Source of the DNA: Sva-07 sp963747375
GTDB taxonomy: Bacteria; Actinomycetota; Acidimicrobiia; Acidimicrobiales; Ilumatobacteraceae
Direction: 5' to 3'
Length of the DNA stretch: 64,000 nt
NCBI GenBank assembly: GCA_963747375.1
Contig: CAVVFL010000034.1
Span: forward strand, 1 to 64,000
Every line of letters begins with the position of its first letter. Within the stretch, counting starts at the first letter, position 1. Both the position numbers and the translations under genes were made by a program. Shown piece after piece: positions 1 to 11,598 of this stretch. The notes under the pieces are model-generated. The model was not told the DNA's origin and did no database searches. It worked only from the letters and a program-made list of their open reading frames with translations.

Positions 1-861
1 AGGCGTGTCGGCGCCCTTCACGTCCGTGTCGGTGATGCCGATCGCAGCGCTCGACGCCGTCGATGCAGCGACCAAGTCACCCGTGGTCATCACCCGCTCG
101 AGCGTGTCCGACGGGGGGACGCCCGAGGAGGTGGTGCTGGTCGGTTTCGAACCGGCCGGGCTCGGCGCGCGCAGGTGGTCGAGGGACGAGCCCCCGATGC
201 CGAGGGTGAGGTGGCGCTCGATCGAGCGCTCGACATAGATGTGGGTGCCGACATCACCGTGTCGGGCGAACCGTTCACCGTGGTCGGGTTGACCGACAAG
301 ACCACGGTGCTCGCAGGTATCCCGTTCGCCTATCTCGTGCTGCCCGAGGCACAGGTACTGGCGTTCACGTCGACCGACGTGATCAGCTCGGTGCTGGTCG
401 CCGGCGAACTCGGATCGCTGCCCGACGGACTCGTGTCGTTGTCATCCGACGCCGTCGTCGCTCAGACGCTGCAGCCCCTCGAAGGGGCGATCGCGTCGAT
501 CGACCTGGTGCGGGCACTGCTCTGGATCGTCGCGGCGATCATCGTCGGTGCCGTGGTCTACCTGTCCGCGCTCGATCGGCAACGCGACTTCGCCGTGCTG
601 AAGGCGGTCGGAGCGTCGAACCTCTCGCTGCTCGGCAGCCTCGCCCTGCAGGCGGTACTGATCGCACTCGGCGCCGTGGCACTGGCGGCGATCATCCAGG
701 TGTTTCTCGCCCCGCAGTTCCCGCTGCCCGTGACGGTGCCGACACGGGCGTTCTGGCAGCTGCCGCTGTTGGCGGTGGTGATGGCGCTCGCCGCCGGGGC
801 GATCGGGATGCGCAAGGTGCTGAGATCCGATCCGTCGCAAGCATTCTCGGGGGCAGCATGA
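1..861 (+). CDS. ABC transporter permease, FtsX/MacB type (5' partial)
   Basis: C-terminal part of an inner-membrane permease of the FtsX/MacB exporter family; the start lies left of the window. Up to about base 170 the frame reads extracytoplasmic-type sequence (VVLVGFEPAGLGAR), then a frameshift at about 165-180 moves it to the frame that ends with TGA at 859-861. The last 130 residues show hydrophobic segments at about 500-565, 630-710 and 750-800, with the stretch RQRDFAVLKAVGAS between the first two. That stretch is the usual cytoplasmic signature of FtsX-like permeases. The stop overlaps the ATG of the ATPase gene as ATGA, so the two are probably translated as a coupled pair. The substrate cannot be told from the sequence; lipoprotein or small-molecule export is typical of the family. 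Confidence 0.85.
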   Translation, partial: RRVGALHVRVGDADRSARRRRCSDQVTRGHHPLERVRRGDARGGGAGRFRTGRARRAQVVEGRAPDAEGEVALDRALDIDVGADITVSGEPFTVVGLTDKTTVLAGIPFAYLVLPEAQVLAFTSTDVISSVLVAGELGSLPDGLVSLSSDAVVAQTLQPLEGAIASIDLVRALLWIVAAIIVGAVVYLSALDRQRDFAVLKAVGASNLSLLGSLALQAVLIALGAVALAAIIQVFLAPQFPLPVTVPTRAFWQLPLLAVVMALAAGAIGMRKVLRSDPSQAFSGAA

Positions 862-1817
862 CCGTTGGACCACTTATCGTCAGCGATCTCGTCGTCGAGT
901 TCGTTCACGACGGCTACGCCATCCGCCCGCTCGACGGCCTCTCGTTCGAGGCGCAGGCGGGCGAGCTCGTCGTGCTGCTCGGTCCTTCCGGTTGCGGTAA
1001 GACAACCCTGCTGTCCTGCCTCGGCGGGATCCTCACGCCGACGTCGGGCTCGATTCGCATGGGAGACACCGACGTCACGGCGATGAAGGGCAAGCGTCTC
1101 GACGCGTACCGCCGCGACGACATCGGCTTCGTGTTCCAGGCCTTCAACCTCATTCCCTCGTTGACGGCACGGAAGCGTTCGCGGTGCCGTTGACGCTCAC
1201 CGGCCACGGGCGCAAGGAGTCGTTCGCACGTGCCGACGAGCTGCTCGAACAGGTCGGCCTCGCCGATCGTGGAGGTCACCTGCCGAGCAAGTTGTCCGGC
1301 GGCCAGATGCAGCGCGTGGCCGTGGCCCACGGGCTCGGCCACGACCCGCCGCTGCTCCTCGCCGACGAACCGACGGCGAACCTCGATCACATCCAGGCCG
1401 AGGCGATCATCCGGGTGCTGCAGGGCCTGCGCGACGACGGACGGATGATCGTCGTGTCGACGCACGACTCCCGCCTCGTCCCGATCGCCGACCGGATCGT
1501 GCAGATGGTGCCGGTCGGCGGCCACGACGAGGTGCCGACCCACGACGTCACCTACGCCGCCGGCGAGTCGGTGTTCGAGCAGGAGGACCCGTCGGAGTTG
1601 GTGTACGTGGTGAAATCGGGCGAGGTCGACGTGATTCGCGTGCTCGCCGATGGTGGCGAGGAACTGCTCACCGAGCTCGGCCCGGATCAGTACTTCGGTG
1701 AGCTCGGCCCGTTCCTCGGCTTCCCCCGTTCGGCGTCGGTGCGGGCCCACACCGACGTCGTCCTCACCGCCTACGGCCCGGCGAGTGTTCCGGGAGAAGG
1801 TCCTCCACAAGACCTGA
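858..1817 (+). CDS. ABC transporter ATPase with C-terminal cyclic-nucleotide-binding domain (frameshifted)
   Basis: ATP-binding subunit paired with the permease before it (ATGA overlap). Walker A is GPSGCGKTT at about residues 38-46, the Q-loop is VFQAFNLIPSLTA, the ABC signature is LSGGQMQRVAVAHG and Walker B with D-loop is LLLADEPTANLD, followed by the switch His in STHD. After the ATPase core the protein continues for about 95 residues with GESVFEQEDPSELVYVVKSG and YFGELGPFLGFPRSASVRA, the pattern of a cNMP-binding (CRP-like) beta-roll. The frame changes at about 1170-1185, where the expected ARExxAVP reads through if one G is added, and again near 1778, after which RRVFREKVLHKT ends at TGA 1815-1817. 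The cNMP domain suggests that export activity is gated by a nucleotide or other small ligand; this is inference. Confidence 0.85.
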
Positions 1818-2021
1818 GCGTGCGCTGTCGAAGCGTCGCGATTTCGTCAGGAATCCCACGCCGGGTGACGTCGTCGACGCGTTGCGTCGCATCTGGTGAG
1901 ACTTGTGGCACTTGCGGTGCAGTTCCGCTGGCGCCGCGGCGTTCAAGGGTGGTAGCCAGGGTCGATTGGTGTGACGGGAAGGTTCGACACAACGTGTCGG
2001 CTGCTGAACGGGGACGTTGTG

Positions 2022-5000
2022 ATGACGAGATTGATCGACCACGATGTGACGTTGCGACCCCGTGGCGATGTGCGGCCCTCCGTGCGTTGGAGTCGTCGTT
2101 CCGGCGCTCCGACTCGACCGGCGCATCGCTCCTCGCTCGTCGCGATCATGATCGCCGCAGCACTCGCCCTGGCGGCGGTCAGCGTCGCCGATCGCGCCGA
2201 ACAGAATTTCACGAGCACGCCCGCCGTCCCTGCCGACAGCTCCGCCGACAGACGTGGCACCGACAGTCGACGAGCCACTGTTGTCGGCGGCCTTCCCAGC
2301 GGCCCGATGGCTGTCACCCTGCTTGGGGGAACGGCGTCGATCACGACCGGAACGGATTCGCCGGCGATCGAGTTGGCGACGGCGAGCATCGGCGACCTTG
2401 ACCTGAGCGGCGCTGCGGACGGCGTCGTGATCTCGCAGGCCGACGATCAGGTGTCGTACGACTGGGGCGAGGTCACCGAGTGGTACCGCCGAGCCTCGAG
2501 CGGCATCGAGCACGGGTACACCGTCGACGTCACCGGTGTCGTCGACCGACGAACTCACCGTGACGGTCGCCGTCGGGCAGGGCTCGCCCAGGCTCGTCGA
2601 CGACCAGACGGTCGCCATCGCCCGGGCGGGCGCAGACACCATCTGGTACCGGGGTCTGTCTCGCGTTCGACGCCGCAGGTGTCCCGACCTTCCCGCCGAG
2701 ATGGCGGTCGTCGACGGCGACATCAAACTGCGCGTCAACACCGCCGGAGCCGAGTACCCGATCACCATCGACCCGATCATCAGCACCTACCAGCTGATTC
2801 GCGCCGAGGCCGGCCCGGCCAACCTCGCCATCGATCAGGTTGCCGACAGCGGACGTATCGGTACGGGTGGCGGCGGGCCGGCGGTGTCGGCATGTCCTGT
2901 AGGAACCGTGCTGACCGGACTGACTGCGTACCAGACTTCACGCGACGGCGATTGGTTGCGCTCCCGCGATCCCCCAGTGTCGACAGGTGGAACTGGTCGG
3001 GGGAGTCGGTTGGCCTCACCGGTGACGTCGTGACCGGACCAGAGTTCGGCGCTCCGAGTAGGCCCGCCGCCGCTTCGCCTTGCCGCTGGACCACGCCAGT
3101 GTCCGGAAACTGGGCGAACCGGGCTCGGCGGTCACTGGATCTGTCCGGCAACGCAGGGTCCGCTGGTCGACAACGTCGTGTTGTCGTGCAATGTCGTGAT
3201 ATCCCGATGGCACCGTCGGCGCTCCACGGGTGCTCCGGTGGGGCCGTTGGGCGGATCCCGGAGGCAGCGGGAGCCGCTCCCGTGTCGTGTGCGGACATGG
3301 TTCCGCGAACGGCCTCCAGGGCAAGGCCGGCGACGACCTCGACGCGATCGGACTGCAGTCCACGCGGATTTCGGTGGGCGCGGACACCGCCAACGACGAG
3401 TTCGGGCTGGGCGGTCGACATCGACGGTGACCGCATGGTCGCTTCGGCGCCGCTCGCCGAGGTGGCTGGTGTCGCTGGCGCCGGCAAGGTCTACGTGTAC
3501 AACCGCGACGTGGATGGCCTCTGGGCCCAAACCGCAACAATCGTCTCGCCTGCTCCCGAAGCCGGAGGTGGGTTCGGTGACTCGCTGGCACTGAGCGGTG
3601 ATCTGCTCGCGATCGGCGAATCCGACCGTCTCGGCGACCACGCTGAGCCCGGCCACGTCTGGGTGTACGAAGCAGGTGGGCTCGACTCGTCCCCGCCGGG
3701 CTCCCCGATTTCGGCGGACGTCGCTCCTGACTCCTTCGGTGCGTCGGTCGCCTCGCTCGGCGCGACGCTGGTCATCGGTGCACCCGACCTCCCCGTCGGC
3801 GGCGGCGTGTACACGACCGAGTTGATCGCGGGCGTGTGGAGCGCACCCTCGCTGCTCGTTGCCACTTCCGGAACCAACCCCGAGCTGGGCGTCGGCGACC
3901 GGCTCGGCTATTCTTTCCGTCGACGCCAGTTCGTCCGAATCTGGCTCCTTCGTCGTGGCCGGCGCGCCCGGTGACGACGATGGCGCGCGTCGACAACGGC
4001 GCCGTTCACATCTGGGAGTTTCACGGAGGGTTCCGTCACTGCCGAGAAGGTCGTCACCGGCGCCGACTGGCGCGCCGGTGACCGTGTCGGCACCGCGGTG
4101 TCGATCGATGGCACGCAGGTTGCTGCCGCCGGTCTCGCCGGTTCGGGCCCTGGGGCTCCGTTGACGGTCCGCACGATCGACGTGTCGACCGCCACGTCCA
4201 CGTGGAGCTTCCGCGAGACCCTGTCGGTCGGGGTGAACCGCCTCCCGAACGACTATGTCGACCTCGAGGGCGACACGTTGGCACTGGGTCGGCCTGCCGA
4301 GGGCGGCGTCGTGTACCTGTTCCAGGATTCCGGTGACGGATTCGGGACCGGCCCGGCGCACGAGTTGAGTCCGACCGAACGAGCGATCGGCGATCGGATC
4401 GGTTTCGCACTCGAAGTCGACGGTTCGACCGCCATCGCCGGTGCGCCAGGGGATGGCCCGCCGAGCGATGCCGGATCGGTGTACTCGTTTGCTGTTCCGA
4501 CTCCGGAGCCTCTGGCGGACTCCGACCATCGGCGTCACGATGTGCAGCAGCGAGTCTTCAACCCGACACCGATTGTTGGTGTCTCGAGCATCGACATCGC
4601 CGACCTTCCCGCAACCGCCTCGCAGGGCTACGGCCGGCACCACCAGCGACTTACGCCGCCGCGACCCTCCAGAGCGCTTCGACCTTCGTCGCCGACCTGT
4701 CCGACCCGAACTCGGCGCTCACGCCGCTGGCCGACGTCACGCTCCGGCGATCTCGGATCTCGCCGGCACCCCGATCACCCGACGATCTGCTGGACCAGCA
4801 TCCTCCTCGCCGAGGTCCCCATCGCCGGCGGCTGGTCAGCCAAGCTGGGGCAATGGTTCACTCCTCGTCGAGACGTCCGATCACGTTCCTCGACCTGTAC
4901 GAGAACCTGTGCGTTACTTCGACGATCTCGCGCAGAACATCAAGCTGGGTGAGCTCGGCCTCGACGCCAGCAACCTCGGTTCGATCTCGACGTACGCGGC

Positions 5001-8000
5001 GCTGCTCGCCCGACGTGTCGATCAACGACCTTCCCAATCCCAGTCCGTTCTCCGGAACCGCGTCGCGTACTGGTGCCAACGGGTCTGCCGACGTCGGCCT
5101 CGACTGTCCCACCGACTTCGGCGTCGATCCGACGACCGGCGCCGGTGCCAACAATCTGACGCTACCCATCTTGAGCTTCGCCGGCGTCGACGTGGAGACC
5201 GGCGACCTGCTCGGCCAACTGCTCGTCGACGGTGCGGACGTGATCGATCTCGTCGGCACGCCGATCGGCCGGCTGCCCCTGGGTGAACTCGATCTGGGCA
5301 CCGTGCCACTCGCATCGCAGCCGCTCGTCCCGTCGAAGTCGCTGCCGTCGTACCTGCCGACGACCTCGGACGTGCCGTCGGAGTTCGACAGCGTGACGCT
5401 GGATGACCTCGGCGGAGCTGCACCGCTCGCGGCGCTCACGCCGGCCGACGTCGGTCTGGCCGGCGCGCCGCTGTCGACCCTCAAACTCGACTCCCGGCCG
5501 GACTCGCCGCTGCAGGACTACGTCTGGGCGCCGCCGGCCACCGGCGCGAGCCTGTTGCTGTCGAACGAGGACACGACGCTCCCAACAGGTCTCGCCGACG
5601 TCCCGCTCTGGGCGCTCGGCAGCTCTGCGCCGATCCTGTCGCTGCCCCTCGACGACCTCGTGATCCCGAGTTCCGGGCGCGCGGTCGGCGACTTCACGCT
5701 CGGCGAGCTGTTCGGCTCGGCCGCCACGGCGCCGTTCGGTGCGTCGCCGTTCGGTGCGTCGCCGTTTGGTGCGTCGCCGTTTGGTGGTGCCGCGCCGTTC
5801 GGTGCCAGTCCGTTTGGTGCGTCGCCGTTTGGTGCGTCGCCGTTCGGTGCCAGTCCGTTTGGAGCGAGCCCGTTTGGTGCGTCGCCGTTCGGAGCGAGCC
5901 CGTTTGGTGCGTCGCCGTTTGGAGCGAGCCCGTTTGGTGCGAGTCCGTTTGGTGCGTCGCCGTTTGGTGCCAGTCCGTTTGGAGCGAGTCCGTTTGGTGC
6001 GAGTCCGTTTGGCGCGTCGCCGTTCGGAGCCAGTCCCGTTTGGTGCGTCGCCGTTTGGTGCCAGCCCGTTCGGTGCCAGTCCGTTTGGTGCGTCGCCATT
6101 CGGAGCGAGCCCGTTCGGTGCCTCGTCACTGTCCGAGCTCGGCTTGGCTGCGCCGATCACTGCGATCCCGCTCTCGGGCTCCGTTCGCACTCGTGCGCTG
6201 TCCAGCTATCGGCTCGACGAGTTGGCCGACACCAGCTTGCTCTTCGACCTGCCGATCTCGCCCTTCATCGGCACCACGCTCCTCAAATGCAATCTGATCG
6301 ACTGTCGCCAGCCATTCGGCTTCACCATCGGTGACGCCGTCGCTGCGGGAGCGATGCTCGGTTCGGCCACACTCGGCGACCTGCAGCCGGGGCTCTCGGG
6401 CCTCGCCGTCGCCGACCTGGTCGGGACGCACCCGGACTTCACCGAATCGGCACTACGCACCTTCGTCGGTGCGATCACGCTCACGCTGGCCGGCGCCGAA
6501 GCCGCTGGTCTGGGCGTCGACGGCGTGCCCGTCCAACTCCTCGATGCCTATGACACGACCACGTTGAGCGAGGCCCGCCTGCTCTTCTCCGGCTGGCGAC
6601 TCGTCGACATCGGCGGCCTGGCCGCCGGATTGGAGACCTCCGATCTCGACGCCGCCCTCGCAGCATGGAAGGCCGACCAGACAGCGACCGGTCCGGAACT
6701 CACGATCGGTGACCTGACGCGCAAGCTGCCGGTGGCCGACACCGGACCGGCCTCGCTCCGGATGAACTCTGGGCCGACACCCTCTCGCTGGGCACCATCG
6801 CCGATGCCGCTGCAAGAAATTCGCTCCCACTCTCCGTCGACGACGCATGGCCGCTCCTCGCTCCGTTGCGCCTGGAACACCTGCGTCTCGACAATGGGCC
6901 CGCTGCCGATGGTCCGGTCGACCTGACCCCCGTGGCAGCCGCTCGATCGCTCGGGACGATCCTCGGGCGTACCACGCCGCCGACGACGCCGAGCCTCGAC
7001 GTCCTGCAGCGGCTCGAAGGCCTCCTGTGGGGTGACATCATCGGCGGCGGCGAAGAGGCGCCCCTCCCGAAGGTGCGCAACGTCGTCGTCGCCGACATCG
7101 TCGACACGTTCGCCGGCATCACCCTCGGCGAGTTCCTCCGGGCCGCCCAGCCGATCTCCGATCAGGACATCGAGCTGTTCGACTTCAGCGCCATCGACCT
7201 CGCCGATTACAGCAACGACACCGGCGTCACCTTCGACGTCGCCTTCACCGCCGACAACCTTCGCCGCGCCGAATCGGTGCGCATCGCCGTGTCGCTGCCG
7301 GCCGGGAGCCGCTACGTCGACGGCTCGGCGAGCCTGGACGAGTGTGCTCGCGGAAACCTGCACTCCCGTTCCCGCCGCCGACTTCGGCGCCCCGACCCTG
7401 TTCGGCGACACCCTCGTCTGGCAGATCGCCAACGTCGAGTCGGGCGCGCAGTACACGATCACGTTCGGCGTGCGTTCGTCCGCGGTGATCGGTCCGGTCA
7501 CGGCCTCGGCGCAGGCACGGCTCCTCGGCGCCGACGTGATCGCGAGTTCGTCGACGACGATCGAGTTCGTCGAGGCCTTCGAACCCAACGACGCCCCGAC
7601 CGATTTCGTTTCCGTCCCTCGTTCGCGAGACATCAACTCGAGCCAGATCGTGCTGTCGCAGATCGCCGATTCGACGGACGTCGACATGTTCCGGTTCAAC
7701 GTCTCACAACCGGGCACGCGCATCGGCGCCGTCCTCTCGAACCTTCCCGCCGACTTCGATCTCACGATCATCGGCCCCACCGAGGATCCACTGGGCGACC
7801 CATCAGGGCGGGTCCTCGAATCGGTCGGCGACAGCCAGACCGGTCTCACACCGGGTGGAACCTCGGCGCTCGCCGACGCGGGCCAGTATCGGCCACCAAA
7901 CGGCTTCTCGGTGATCGCGCGGTCGACCGGGCGTGGTATCTCACCGGAGACGATCGATCCCATTCCCGTACTGACCACCGGCGACTACTACCTCGTGGTG

Positions 8001-11000
8001 ACCGGGTATGACGGGGCATCCAGCCCCCGGCCGTTCGCCCTGCAGCTCAACGCAGATCGTTCGCTGCTTCCGGCGCCTGAGTGCCAGGCCGTCACGACGA
8101 CGTTCCCCCGGGCCGGCGAGGGTGTTCGTGCCGAGCTCGCCGCCTTGGGCCTGGAGGTCGACTCGTCGACCAACACCCTGTTCGTGCTCGACAACGAACG
8201 TTTCGGTGATCAGTACGGAGCGGCGGCGGCTGATGACGTACTCGCTGCGATCCAGCGCCTCGCGCACTGCCGGCGGGACCGTCGGCGACCTCGGCTTGAA
8301 CGTGGGAGTGGTCGACCTCGCTGCGACCTCGGTGGCGGACCAAGTACGCCGACTGGGATGCGACGCCGTGCTCGCTCGGGGCGGCCAACGATGTCGTCGA
8401 CGCCACGATCTCGGTGCTCAACGGCATCTACGCGAGCTCCGACATCGAGAACGTGGTCATCGTGGGCAGCGACAAGATGGTGCCCTTCGCGAGACTCGTC
8501 GACCGGACGTTCATCGGCAACGAACAGAACTATGCGCTGACGTTCGCCGACGACCGCTCGACGCCGATGTACGCCGCCAAGCAGGCAGGCACCTTCTTCT
8601 CCGACGACCCCTACGCCGACCCGACGCCGAGTCTGGTCGACGGACGCGCCTTGTACGTCCCCGAATTCGCGATCGGCAGACTCGTCGAGGATCCCGCCTC
8701 GATCGTTGGCCAACTCGACGGCTTCGTCACCCGTGACGGCCTCATCCGCACCGACTCGGCGTTGGTGAGCGGTTACGACTTCCTGCTGGACTCGTCCCAG
8801 CAGATCGCCGACGATCTCAGCGCCGGCCCGATCCAGGCGGTGGTCGAACTGCTGAACGACGACTGGACCGCAGCACAGCTCGCCGACGCATTCCTCCCGA
8901 TCGGCGCGGCGCCCGGCGTCGCGGCCATCAACGGCCACTTCAGCCACCAGGGTGCGCAGTCGGCAAACGGATCCGCGACGAACGATCAGGACCGATGCGA
9001 TCGACACGCTCGACACCGGTGGGACCGACTTCGCCGGGTCGCTCATCTACTCGGTCGGGTGCCATTCGGGCTTGTCGGTCAGCGAGGACATCACGACGGC
9101 ACTCGGCGACGACTGGGCGCAGGCGTTCGCCCGTGGCGGAGCGGCCGCGTATTTCGCACAATCCGGCTTCGGCTACGGATCGTCAGTCGGCATCGAGCTC
9201 ACCGAGAAGCTGCTCGTCGAGTTCACCCAGCGCCTCGACGGCAACTTCACGACCGGCGAGGCGGCGTTCCTCGGCAAGAACGAGTACCTCGCGGGGCTCA
9301 AGGACATCAGTGTCTACGACGAGAAGGCGCTCCAGCAGGCCATCCTGTTCGGCCTGCCGTTCAGCATCCCCGACGTCACCGATCCGCCCCAACGGCCCGG
9401 CCGCTCCTGCTGACATCACGCTGGGGACCCACGGCCATCCCGGGCCTGCGCACGGGGAGCATCACCGCCGACTTCGACATCCAGGCGGCAGTTCCGGCAT
9501 CACCGGATGGTGCCCTGTTCGAGATCGATGGACGTTCGTACGCTCCTCAGGGCAACCCGTTGCAGCCGATCACGGCGATCGACACGACAGGGCCCGATGC
9601 CGACGGCAATGGTGTCCCCGACGATGCCCTCCACGGCGCCATCGTGCGTGGCGGCTCGGCCTACAGGGTCGCCGGTTTGACCGATCCGGTCTACCAGCAA
9701 CCCACCATCGACCTCGGCGCCAATGGCATCGAACCTCAGCTCGTCAATGCCAGCTTCCCGGTGTCGCCGCTCGGGGTGAGCAGTTCGCTCACCGAGTTCG
9801 GCGTCCGTGACACGACGGTCGCCCAGCCCGGGCGTTTCGTTGCCACCGAACCGGATGGGAAGGGTGTGCAGACGCTCTATCCGCAGTTGGTCATCCAGAC
9901 GCTGCACAGCCAGTCGTCGACCGACTGGACGGCACCGACGATCAATACCGTCGAGCCAGACGGTGAATGGCGGTGCCTTGCGGGTCAACGTCAAGACGCT
10001 GTCGGCCGACGCCGTCGGTGTCGTGGTGGCCTACGTCCAGAACCTGGCGTCGACCACCAATCCGTCGGCGCCCGCTCAGTGGCGATCGTTCGATCTCCAG
10101 AGTGCCGGCAACGGCCAGTGGAGCGGTTCGAGTCTGCTCAGCGGGTGCACGAGTCAGCTCGACTACCTCGTCCAGATCTACGACGCTGCCGGCAACGTCC
10201 GCGTGATGAGCAACAAGGCGGCCGGGTTCGTCACGGAGTGCACGAACGAACCTCCCGTCGTGCAGTCGCCTGATCTGACCGCTGTGCCCGTCGGGACGCC
10301 CAACGCGAATGGCGTGTACACCGCACCCGTGTCGGTGCAGGTCTCGACCACCCTGTCGGGGCCCTTCTTCGTCGACAACGGCAGCGGCCAGCCGGTCCGC
10401 TTCGAGGGGCTGGTCACGGGTCCGGTCGCCGGGATTCGCACGTTCTCGTTCCCGATCGTCGGTGAGGGGCTTCGCACGTACGACGTCACCGCCTTCGGCA
10501 GCACGCTGAGCGCAACCGGCAACGTCCTGATCGACACCGCCGGTGCTTCACCCGTGGTCTCCATCCTGTCGCCGACCGGATCGGTCGCCGCGGGATCGAA
10601 GGTTCCGATCGTCTTCAGTTGCGAAGACGTGAGCCTGGTGTCGTGCGTCGGCACGTTGACGCCCGCCGGAGGATCATCGGTTCCGGTGGAGAGTGGCACG
10701 AGCCCGGTCCTCGCGGCCGGCACCTACACGCTGTCGGTGACCGGTACGGACGCGGTCTCGCCGCCGACGACGAAGACGTTCGCGTTCGATGTGGTCCCGG
10801 CCGCTCCGTCGATCATCACGATCGCCGGCCCGACCGTGCCGGCCCCGGTCGGGGCCACTTCGACGGTCTCGGTCGAGTTCGCCGATGCCGAAGGATCGCT
10901 CGACGACTACACGGTCACCTTCGACTGGGGACAGAACCTGCTGGGCGCTCCGGTCGCCGACGACTGTGTGGCCAGATCGGGGACACCGGGCGCAACGTCG

Positions 11001-11598
11001 ACCTCCAGCTGCTCACTCGTCGAACCGAGCGGTACCCAGCCGGGAACAGCGACCGCGTCGGTCCGGTACCCGTCGCCGGGTGTGTACACCGTCACGGTCA
11101 CGGTGGAGGACAAGTCGATGCTGCAGGCGACGGCGACCCATCAGTTCGTCGTGATCTACGACCCGGGGGCCGGACGAGTCGCCGGATCCGGCGTCTACTG
11201 GAGTGACAGAGAGTCGTTCATGGGCAACGGACCTCGTTGGGGAAGCCTTGGCCTGTTCGGCTACACCGCGCGCTACCGCGCTGGTGACACGACGCCGATC
11301 GGCCAGACCAGCCTCAGCCTGCTCGGCGGATTCGGCTTCAAGTCGACCAGCTATGACTACCTCGTCATCAACAGCACCGTGGCGGTGGCTGAAGGTGTGG
11401 GCAAGGTCAACGGTGTCGCCGGCTACCGAATGAGGGTCCAAGGCATCGACAACGGCCGGTACGACTTCTTCCAGATCACGATCTGGAACGACGACGGCGT
11501 CCTGTACGACAACGGCATCCTCTACGAGGACCTCCCGGCCGACGTTCGTGACGAACCCGGTGATCGCGTGCCTCGGCGGGATCTCGATCCAGCGGTGA
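2022..11598 (+). CDS. Giant secreted multidomain surface protein with C25/caspase-like peptidase domain (many frameshifts)
   Basis: One locus of 9.6 kb, about 3,190 codons, read through roughly 18 frame changes. I chose ATG 2022 because GGGGA precedes it and it gives an Arg-rich n-region followed by the hydrophobic LVAIMIAAALALAAVSV, a signal peptide or anchor. In order: a region ending in GLQGKAGDDLDAIGL (about 3310-3350); FG-GAP-like repeats (3410-4490; FGDSLALSGDLLAIGES, FGASVASLGATLVIGAP); Leu-rich low-complexity repeats (4590-5730); the FGASP tract; more Leu-rich repeats to 7150; a DUF11-like domain (7190-7540); a PPC-like domain (7620-8060); a C25/caspase-like peptidase (8080-9400) with candidate His in NGHFSHQG and Cys in SVGCHSG; Ig-like and PKD domains (9970-11160; GVYTVTVTVEDKS); and a C-terminal cap ending VTNPVIACLGGISIQR at TGA 11596-11598. 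Probably exported and wall-associated. It could be two or more proteins if some breaks are real. Confidence 0.7.
5731..6126 (+). repeat. 15-bp tandem repeat encoding about 25 FGASP units
   Basis: A perfectly phased 15-bp unit (CCG TTY GGN GCN WSN) repeats about 25 times and encodes Phe-Gly-Ala-Ser-Pro. One early unit is altered to FGGAAP at about 5782-5800. The Ser codon alternates between TCG, AGC and AGT and the Phe codon between TTC and TTT, so the protein repeat is kept although the DNA has diverged. At 6035-6037 one unit has CCC where its sister units have CC; this single extra C throws the frame, and the same FGASP pattern resumes in the new frame. The tract lies between Leu-rich regions of the giant surface protein and probably forms an extended stalk or spacer. 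Confidence 0.9.

Noticed and set aside
914..1810. Long open frame antisense to the ABC ATPase
   Set aside because: Sense strand has all ABC motifs; the antisense product is Arg/His-rich and low in hydrophobic core residues, as usual for GC-rich shadows.
3132..4643. 503-codon minus-strand open frame under the FG-GAP region
   Set aside because: Composition (Arg, Gly, Pro, Asp excess) and lack of motifs mark it as a GC-driven shadow of the surface protein.
5518..6129. Long minus-strand frame rich in APNGL/APNGD repeats
   Set aside because: It is the exact antisense of the FGASP tract and has no independent start signal or conserved domain; a by-product of the 15-bp period.
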